Shown: in pieces, positions 1 through 4,343 of the stretch
Layout of the letters: each line of letters begins with the position of its first letter
Numbering within the stretch: the first letter of the stretch is position 1
Origin: Nitrosomonadales bacterium
Lineage (GTDB): Bacteria > Pseudomonadota > Gammaproteobacteria > Burkholderiales > SG8-41
NCBI GenBank assembly: GCA_009885185.1
Contig: VFLF01000616.1
Location: 1 to 5,855 of the forward strand
DNA length: 5,855 bases
Direction: 5' to 3'
The notes under the pieces: generated by a model
The model's database searches: none
What the model was told of the DNA's origin: nothing
Seen by the model: the letters and a program-made list of their open reading frames with translations, nothing else
Program-made: the position numbers and the translations under genes

Positions 1-15
1 CGTGGTGAAACTCAT
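1..15 (-). CDS. Possible start of the next minus-strand gene (partial, runs off the left edge)
   Basis: An ATG at 15-13 opens a frame reading MSFTT before the window ends. It is preceded by a Shine-Dalgarno-like AGGA (26-23) with a 7-base spacer, which is better than the sites in front of most other genes here. It lies beyond the terminator at 122-91, so it would belong to a separate transcription unit. Upstream, TTGCAA followed after 16 bases by TACCGT is only a poor promoter match. Five codons do not allow any product to be named, and the call rests on the start-site signal alone. Confidence 0.3.
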
Positions 16-90
16 CGACAAATCCTGTGGCAGGGCGGCGCGGGGAAGCAACGGTAATCGAAATAAATTCCGTTGCAAAGTATGGGACGT

Positions 91-122
91 AAAAAAAGCG
101 GCAGGGAGTTATCCCATGCCAC
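91..122 (-). terminator. Rho-independent terminator after the Rieske oxygenase gene
   Basis: Read on the minus strand, GTGGCA and TGCCGC pair around an inner GGGA/TCCC stem with a TAAC loop. This gives a stem of about 10 bp with one bulged T and one G-T wobble. It is followed directly by seven T residues (97-91). It starts 27 bases after the TAA stop of the oxygenase gene. Stem, short loop and T-tract together are the classic intrinsic terminator form. The plus strand has no comparable T-run directly after the stem, so termination should act on leftward transcription. Confidence 0.85.
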
Positions 123-149
123 TCGTAACTATTTGTTTTTATTGAGTAT

Positions 150-1286
150 TTATTTTTTTTGTGGGACCGCGACCTGTGCGTCGAGATGCGGCCCGATTTC
201 GCGCCGCAGGAATTCGTGAAAGTGCTGCATGCCGTCTTCCAGCGGCGATTGGTAGGGGCCGGCATCTGTGAGGCCTGCTTGATACAGCGCTTTGCGTCCC
301 GCCGTCATGCGGTCGATGATTTCACGGTCTTCCACGGCGGTTTCGCGATAGGCGGCCTGCTCGGCTGCGATGAACTCGCGCTCGAACAGCACGATGTCTT
401 CGGGGTAATAAAACTCCACCACGTTGGTGCAGGCTTCGGGGCCGCGCGGAATGATGTTGCTTACCACCAGCACGTGCGGATACCACTCGACCATCAGCGC
501 TGGGAAGTAGGTCAGCCAGATCGCGCCGTGCGCCGGTAGTTTTCCGTCGTCGTGACGCATGAGCTGCTCGTGCCAGCGCCGGTAAATATCGCTACCGGGC
601 TTGGCGAGGCCGCGTTTGACGCCGCAAGTTTGTACGCTATGCCAATCGCCGAATTCCCACTGTAGATCGGCCACGTTGACGAAGCCGCTCAAGCCCGGAT
701 GAAACGGCTCGACGTGATAATCCTCGAGGTAAACCTCGATGAAGGTTTTCCAGTTGCAGGCGTATTCCTCGGTCTCCACGCGGTCGAACATGAAGCCGTC
801 GAAATCAAGCGCTTTCGCCGCGCCCAGCGCAGCGAGATCGCGCGGGATGTCGCGCTGGCCCGCGAACAGCAGGCCGTTCCAGTTTTGCAGCGGGGTGCGC
901 GCGAGATCGAGACAGGGGTTCTGCGCAAACTGCGGCGCGCCGAGCAGTTTGCCATCCAGCCCATAGGTCCAGCGGTGCAGCGGGCATACGATGTTTTTCG
1001 AATTGCCGCGACCTTGCAGCATGATCGCCTGGCGGTGGCGGCAGATATTGCCGAGCAGCGACACGCCATCCGCGTTACGCACCAGCGCTTTGGCGTCGTT
1101 GGCCCACGACAGCGCATGGTAGTCGCCGGCGTTGGGCGTCAGCAGCTCGTGGCCGGTGTAGTTGGGGCCGGCATCGAACAGGAGGCGTTTTTCGAGTTCG
1201 TAAATGCGCGGATCGAAATACCAATCGACGGGCAGTTGCGACGTGGTGGCCCTGCCGAGGGCAACAGCGCTGGAAAGATCAGACAT
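150..1286 (-). CDS. Rieske non-haem iron oxygenase, alpha (catalytic) subunit
   Basis: The 378-residue protein has the two-domain layout of aromatic-ring-hydroxylating and related Rieske oxygenases, which use O2 and electrons from a reductase to hydroxylate or cleave a substrate in the cytoplasm. The Rieske [2Fe-2S] site is C82-x-H84 and C101-x2-H104. The catalytic domain starts near NWKTFIEVYLEDYH; the expected iron ligands are H191, H196 and D320 (in AVED). E188 occupies the position of the Asp that bridges the Rieske cluster and the iron in naphthalene dioxygenase. A Glu there is known in carnitine monooxygenase CntA. The ATG at 1286 was chosen because family-like sequence (LPVDWYFDPRIYELEKR) begins soon after it; the frame continues upstream to a TTG at 1412 but that extension looks non-coding. 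No clear ribosome site precedes the ATG. No reductase or ferredoxin gene is visible nearby. The substrate is unknown; a CntA/GbcA-like small-molecule substrate and a ring substrate are both possible. Confidence 0.93.
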   Translation of the reverse strand: MSDLSSAVALGRATTSQLPVDWYFDPRIYELEKRLLFDAGPNYTGHELLTPNAGDYHALSWANDAKALVRNADGVSLLGNICRHRQAIMLQGRGNSKNIVCPLHRWTYGLDGKLLGAPQFAQNPCLDLARTPLQNWNGLLFAGQRDIPRDLAALGAAKALDFDGFMFDRVETEEYACNWKTFIEVYLEDYHVEPFHPGLSGFVNVADLQWEFGDWHSVQTCGVKRGLAKPGSDIYRRWHEQLMRHDDGKLPAHGAIWLTYFPALMVEWYPHVLVVSNIIPRGPEACTNVVEFYYPEDIVLFEREFIAAEQAAYRETAVEDREIIDRMTAGRKALYQAGLTDAGPYQSPLEDGMQHFHEFLRREIGPHLDAQVAVPQKK

Positions 1287-1344
1287 GCAGTAAGGGCGTG
1301 AAAGGGGGCACGAAGTCGGTGGCGAAGTCGATGAAACAACAATC

Positions 1345-1375
1345 AGTATATGTGGTGTAAGGGACTGATTTTCAA
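1345..1375 (-). promoter_or_regulatory. Candidate sigma-70 promoter for the Rieske oxygenase gene
   Basis: In the 156-bp gap between the DUF3047 stop and the Rieske start, the minus strand reads TTGAAA (1375-1370, five of six matches to the -35 consensus) and TATACT (1350-1345, five of six to the -10 consensus). The spacer is 19 bases, longer than the preferred 17, which lowers confidence. Transcription would begin near 1338 and leave a leader of about 50 bases. A separate promoter fits the gap and the change of subject from the tightly packed upstream genes. Confidence 0.4.
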
Positions 1376-1442
1376 GACTTTTAGGCGGAAAAGAGGGGCT
1401 ATTCTTCCCCAAGTCCCTGCAAAAAGCAACGATAAATCCGGA

Positions 1443-2168
1443 TCACTTTGTAACCTTATGTTTATAAAAAGAAATATCGCCATAGTGGGCGACGGTCGAT
1501 TCGCCGGTGTTATCCGTATCGGTGGCGATGGCAATGCCGATAATGCGCGGCGCGTCTTCGCCGAACGCCGCCTTGAAATCCGCCGCCACGTCGCGCTCTA
1601 CCGCGAGCCACTGGTTAACGCGGGATGCGCCGCTTTCGACGACAATCATACGCACCAGTTCGGTGTAGCTGCTGGTGACGATGGTTCCCGCGAGCGCCTT
1701 GCCGTCCCACAGGTAACACAGCGTCGCCGTCGGCAGATTCGGATCATGCAGCGCGCGCGCGAGTCGAATTTTGGTGCGTTGAGTGAACGACAGTTTTTCC
1801 AGCGGGTAGTCGAACATCACATACACGCGCGCCGGATAGTCGTCGCCTTCCCGTGTGCGGATATCGCTGTTTTTCAGGGTGTTGGATATTTTCCAGCGCC
1901 ATTTGAGGGTGGGGAAATCAGCGGGATTCACGTTGATGGCGCGGCTTAAGCCCGAGGCGGCGGCGCTGGAATCCGCGCGCACCACCGTGACACCGGCGTC
2001 GTCCACCAGCGTATAGCGTGTGAGGTTTTTGGCGCCGGACACGCCCAGCGGCTTCCATGGTTCGGGCAGGGCCGCGCCGGACTTGAGCACCGAAAAAATG
2101 CCTGCGGGCATCGTCTCCCCTTGTGTCCATGCCACGGTCGTCGCGCCGACAGCCGCCAGCGTGACCAT
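1443..2168 (-). CDS. DUF3047 family protein, probably periplasmic, with a damaged signal-peptide start
   Basis: The 241-residue product matches the DUF3047 family, whose function is unknown. Family-like blocks are LKWRWKI (88-94), REGDDYPARVYVMFD (106-120), NQWLAVERDV (185-194) and the C-terminal stretch with IGIAIATDTDNTGES (210-224) and YGDISFY. The first ATG continuous with the domain is at 2168, giving MVTLAAVGATTVAW, a hydrophobic run without the usual basic start of a Sec signal. An exact 22-bp tandem duplication lies immediately upstream. With one copy removed, an ATG at 2217 would be in frame and add nine residues, MPTTRWLKC, supplying Arg and Lys before the hydrophobic core, for a 250-residue protein. 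The present gene may thus be poorly exported, or translated by reinitiation after the short upstream frame, whose TAA lies 4 bases before this ATG. It is the last gene of the packed run and begins 26 bases after the TIGR04282 gene. The family is clear; the start and export are uncertain. Confidence 0.85.
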   Translation of the reverse strand: MVTLAAVGATTVAWTQGETMPAGIFSVLKSGAALPEPWKPLGVSGAKNLTRYTLVDDAGVTVVRADSSAAASGLSRAINVNPADFPTLKWRWKISNTLKNSDIRTREGDDYPARVYVMFDYPLEKLSFTQRTKIRLARALHDPNLPTATLCYLWDGKALAGTIVTSSYTELVRMIVVESGASRVNQWLAVERDVAADFKAAFGEDAPRIIGIAIATDTDNTGESTVAHYGDISFYKHKVTK

Positions 2169-2204
2169 GCACTTAAGCCAGCGTGACCATGCACTTAAGC
2201 CAGC
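2161..2204. repeat. Exact 22-bp tandem duplication with flanking 9-bp direct repeats
   Basis: Bases 2161-2182 and 2183-2204 are identical and adjacent (beginning GTGACCATGCACTTAA). The 9-mer GCCAGCGTG occurs three times at exact 22-base spacing: 2155, 2177 and 2199. A one-copy ancestor would have carried two of these 9-mers, 22 bases apart, a suitable substrate for replication slippage. The repeat straddles the end of the TIGR04282 gene (stop at 2197-2195) and the start of the DUF3047 gene. Each copy holds TAA-GTGC-ATG on the minus strand. Confidence 0.97.
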
Positions 2205-2217
2205 GTGTTGTTGGCAT
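2173..2217 (-). other. Short frame left by the displaced original DUF3047 start
   Basis: The ATG at 2217 reads MPTTRWLKCMVTLA and then meets TAA (2175-2173) inside the second half of the duplication. Residues 1-14 have the shape of a signal-peptide start: a basic n-region (R5, K8) and then a hydrophobic stretch. If one 22-bp copy is deleted in thought, the same frame runs on into LAAVGATTVAW and the whole DUF3047 domain. This is therefore best read as the severed 5' end of that gene. It overlaps the 3' end of the TIGR04282 gene by 23 bases, similar to the 20-base overlap one junction upstream. It may still act as a leader frame that couples translation to the ATG at 2168. Confidence 0.65.
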
Positions 2218-2851
2218 CGAGGATGGCCCGTTCCGACCAGCGCCGGTAGTCTTCCGGGCGGTCGATGTCCCACAGTGTTTCCAGCTCGCGCCAGCGCCAG
2301 CCGAGCGATTGCAGCCGTTCGCGCGTGGCGGCGAGCACCGTGTCGCCGCCCCACGCGATGCCGTCAAACAGGCGCGCGTCGCATTGCGCAAGGCCGATCA
2401 ACGCATAGCCGCCGTCGTCGGCGGGTATCAGCACCGCGTCATTGCCCCCTTGTGCTGGATCGAGGGCGGCGTGTGCATCGCGCAGATGTTGTTCGGTGAG
2501 CACCGGACAATCCGTGCCGATAACGATGACTCGTGCGTGACGCGCCAGCCCATCCTCGAACGCATGACACATGCGCGCGCCGAGATCGCGGCCGCGCTGC
2601 GGCGCCAGTGCCACGCCGAAGCGGCGCCCGCACTCTTGCAGGAAGTCGTCTTCGGCGTCCGGCGCGCAGTGCAGCTCGACCGGGCCGAGTCCGGCGCTGG
2701 TGGCGGTGAGCAGCGCGCGGTGCAGCAGTTGGCGATGCAGCGCCGCCGCGCCTTCGGCACCCAGCAGCGGAATCAGGCGCGTCTTCACCTCGCCCGGGCG
2801 CGGCGCCTTGGCGAACACAATGGTCAGCGCGTCACAGCTTGTGAGTGACAT
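2195..2851 (-). CDS. TIGR04282 (DUF2064) family CofC/MobA-like glycosyl- or nucleotidyltransferase
   Basis: The 218-residue cytoplasmic protein has the GT-A/nucleotidyltransferase-like fold of this family. Visible motifs are the N-terminal nucleotide-binding segment FAKAPRPGEVKTRL (13-26), the metal-site-like GTDCP (112-116), PADDGGYALIGL (143-154), WGGDTV (167-172) and the closing DIDRPEDYRR (195-204). The length is normal for the family. The family is named for arsenosugar biosynthesis because members occur beside the radical SAM protein ArsS, but many members occur without it; ArsS is not visible here. The ATG at 2851 overlaps the end of the TIGR04283 gene by 20 bases, which suggests translational coupling; no strong ribosome site is seen. 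The two transferases are commonly adjacent in bacteria, so they probably act in one pathway. The sugar donor and acceptor cannot be read from the sequence. Confidence 0.92.
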   Translation of the reverse strand: MSLTSCDALTIVFAKAPRPGEVKTRLIPLLGAEGAAALHRQLLHRALLTATSAGLGPVELHCAPDAEDDFLQECGRRFGVALAPQRGRDLGARMCHAFEDGLARHARVIVIGTDCPVLTEQHLRDAHAALDPAQGGNDAVLIPADDGGYALIGLAQCDARLFDGIAWGGDTVLAATRERLQSLGWRWRELETLWDIDRPEDYRRWSERAILDANNTLA

Positions 2852-3515
2852 AACTGCTTGCGAGTTTATTCGGATCAGCGCCCAGCCAATACTGCAACCG
2901 CAGTCGCCACATCAAAAAAATCGTGCGCCACACGCCATGTTTTTCCCAGCGTCGACCGGAGGTCGTGACGCGGTGGCGCAACGTCAGCGGCTTGCCGAAT
3001 GCCTTGAGTTTTTTGGTGATGGCAATGTCTTCCATCAGTGCAATGTCGGGGTAGCCGCCCGTCGCCTCGAACAACGAGCGCGTAACAAAAATGCCCTGAT
3101 CGCCGGTGGCCATACCTGTCACGCGCGAGCGAAAATTCATCATGGTGCCGATCAGGCGCAGCAGCGGATGCGTGCCGCTGATGGTGACATCAAAGCGGCC
3201 CCAGGTTTTGCGCTCGCGGTTCAGGCCATCGACGATCAACCGGTCCGCTGCGGGGGGCAGCCGGCAGTCGGCGTGCAGGAACAGCAGCAAGTCGCCGCGC
3301 GCCTGTGCCGCCCCCGCATTCATCTGGCGCGCGCGGCCACGCGGCGCGCTGATAACCTGATCGGCAAACGGACGGGCCAGATCAATCGTCGCATCGGTGC
3401 TGCCGCCATCCACCACCACGATTTCCACGCCACGCGCGCGCAAGTCCGCCAGCGCTTGCAGCGCCCCGGAGATCGTTTCAGCTTCGTTTATTGCTGGGAT
3501 GATGACGGACAACAC
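2832..3515 (-). CDS. TIGR04283 family glycosyltransferase (GT family 2)
   Basis: The 227-residue protein is a GT-A family 2 glycosyltransferase. It begins with the typical MLSVIIPAINEAE (1-13) and has VVVDGGSTD (33-41, with the nucleotide-sugar Asp at D36), FLHADC (79-84, DxD equivalent with D83), GDQGIFV (138-144) and LMED (160-163) holding the probable catalytic-loop acids. The C-terminal RLRLQYWLGADPNKLASSY is typical of this subfamily. The start is a GTG at 3515; an in-frame TAA, the stop of the DUF547 gene, lies just upstream, so the only near alternative is the next codon, TTG at 3512. The gap to the DUF547 gene is 6 bases and the 3' end overlaps the TIGR04282 gene. No membrane segment long enough for an integral enzyme is evident, so it is probably cytoplasmic or peripheral. 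The subfamily is tied to arsenosugar biosynthesis by genome context; the actual reaction is unproven here. Confidence 0.93.
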   Translation of the reverse strand: MLSVIIPAINEAETISGALQALADLRARGVEIVVVDGGSTDATIDLARPFADQVISAPRGRARQMNAGAAQARGDLLLFLHADCRLPPAADRLIVDGLNRERKTWGRFDVTISGTHPLLRLIGTMMNFRSRVTGMATGDQGIFVTRSLFEATGGYPDIALMEDIAITKKLKAFGKPLTLRHRVTTSGRRWEKHGVWRTIFLMWRLRLQYWLGADPNKLASSYVTHKL

Positions 3516-3521
3516 ACGAGA

Positions 3522-4337
3522 TTATTTCTTGCTGTCGTTAAGACCCCAATCATAATCCAGATGCCTGATCTCGGCCTTGCCGTCGCGGATGATCTTCTGC
3601 TGCTCGGCGTTGTCGGTGAGCAGGTTTGCGTACTTGGCAAAAAACTGCTCGCGTGACTTGATGCCTTTCAGGCCGCTGGTGAAATCGACCGAGTACCACT
3701 TGAAGATTTCGGATACTTCGAGCGCGTTGCCGGCGGCGCTCAGACGATTGCGCGACTTGTCTGACAAAAACCGCGTCGTCTGCTCTTCGAGCTGGGCATC
3801 GATCCGTTCGGCGACAAACGCCTCTTCGCGCAGCATCGGGCAGCCTATCGAGGCGCAGTTCACCGCAAAGTGTATGCGCGGATCGTCGTAAACGCCCTTG
3901 GCGCGGATGGTGTCGTGCTCAATGTTATCCAGCGTCATCTTGCGACCGAACAGGCTGATGAAGTTATCCTTGAACGGGTTGCCGAATACCTTGCCGTAAT
4001 CCCACACCGATTTGATGTTGGGATAGCGCAGCAGGATTTTCTCGATCATGTTGGCGTTGTAGGCGTTAAGCAAAAACGCGAGTTGCTGATTTTTGTTCCA
4101 GCTTTTGAAGTCGGCTTCGCTCACCTTGGCGAGCGTATCGAGATAGGTTTTCAGCGCGGCGCGATCCTTGGCGATATCGGCGTAGCGCACTTGTGAGGCC
4201 TTGCCGCCGTCGATCAAGACCACGTGTTTTTTCAGCAGCGCACTCCACGGCGCGTGGGTGTGGTCGAATTGCGCCCATGCGGTCGTGGCGCAAAGCAGCC
4301 ACAATGATAGTATCGTAAGTATTTGTTTATAAATCAT
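3522..4337 (-). CDS. DUF547 domain protein, exported
   Basis: The 271-residue product has a clear Sec signal peptide: a short basic start (MIYK), a hydrophobic core (ILTILSLWLLCATT) and an AWA|Q cleavage site after residue 22. The mature part matches DUF547, with blocks QLAFLLNAYNANMIEKIL (85-102), KMTLDNIEHDTIR (133-145), DPRIHFAVNCASIGCPMLREE (152-172) and EIFKWYSVDF (210-219). H156, C161 and C166 stand in the most conserved block and may form an active site or a disulfide; that is inference, since no activity is established for this family that I can name. The length is usual for bacterial members. The ATG at 4337 sits 6 bases after the oxidoreductase stop, and the next gene starts 6 bases after this one ends, so it is cotranscribed with both. 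The upstream ribosome site is weak. It should act in the periplasm. Confidence 0.92.
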   Translation of the reverse strand: MIYKQILTILSLWLLCATTAWAQFDHTHAPWSALLKKHVVLIDGGKASQVRYADIAKDRAALKTYLDTLAKVSEADFKSWNKNQQLAFLLNAYNANMIEKILLRYPNIKSVWDYGKVFGNPFKDNFISLFGRKMTLDNIEHDTIRAKGVYDDPRIHFAVNCASIGCPMLREEAFVAERIDAQLEEQTTRFLSDKSRNRLSAAGNALEVSEIFKWYSVDFTSGLKGIKSREQFFAKYANLLTDNAEQQKIIRDGKAEIRHLDYDWGLNDSKK

Positions 4338-4343
4338 ATTCTA

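Noticed and set aside
1..57. A plus-strand frame open from the left edge and ending in TAA at 57
   Set aside because: Eighteen codons with no recognisable sequence. The terminator T-tract lies on the minus strand, and a minus-strand start with a ribosome site fits the same region better.
1311..1330. Direct repeat CGAAGTCG (1311-1318 and 1323-1330)
   Set aside because: Eight bases repeated once at 12-base spacing is close to what chance allows and has no clear relation to the promoter or start.
1395..1410. Possible terminator after the DUF3047 gene (GGGG/CCCC with a short T-rich tail, minus strand)
   Set aside because: The stem is only 4 bp with an 8-base loop, and the tail TCTTTT is interrupted. 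This is too weak to call.
1287..1412. A 42-residue N-terminal extension of the Rieske oxygenase, from a TTG at 1412
   Set aside because: The extension is Ser/Pro-rich with no family-like sequence, uses a TTG start, and overlaps the candidate promoter. The ATG at 1286 gives a normal N-terminus.
2169..2354. Extension of the DUF3047 frame upstream to a GTG at 2354
   Set aside because: It would lie almost wholly inside the TIGR04282 gene and encodes an Arg-rich low-complexity stretch typical of a shadow frame in GC-rich DNA.
2571..3656. A long plus-strand open frame (361 codons)
   Set aside because: It runs antisense to two clear transferase genes, has the Arg/Ala/Ser-rich composition of a shadow frame in GC-rich DNA, and shows no motif.
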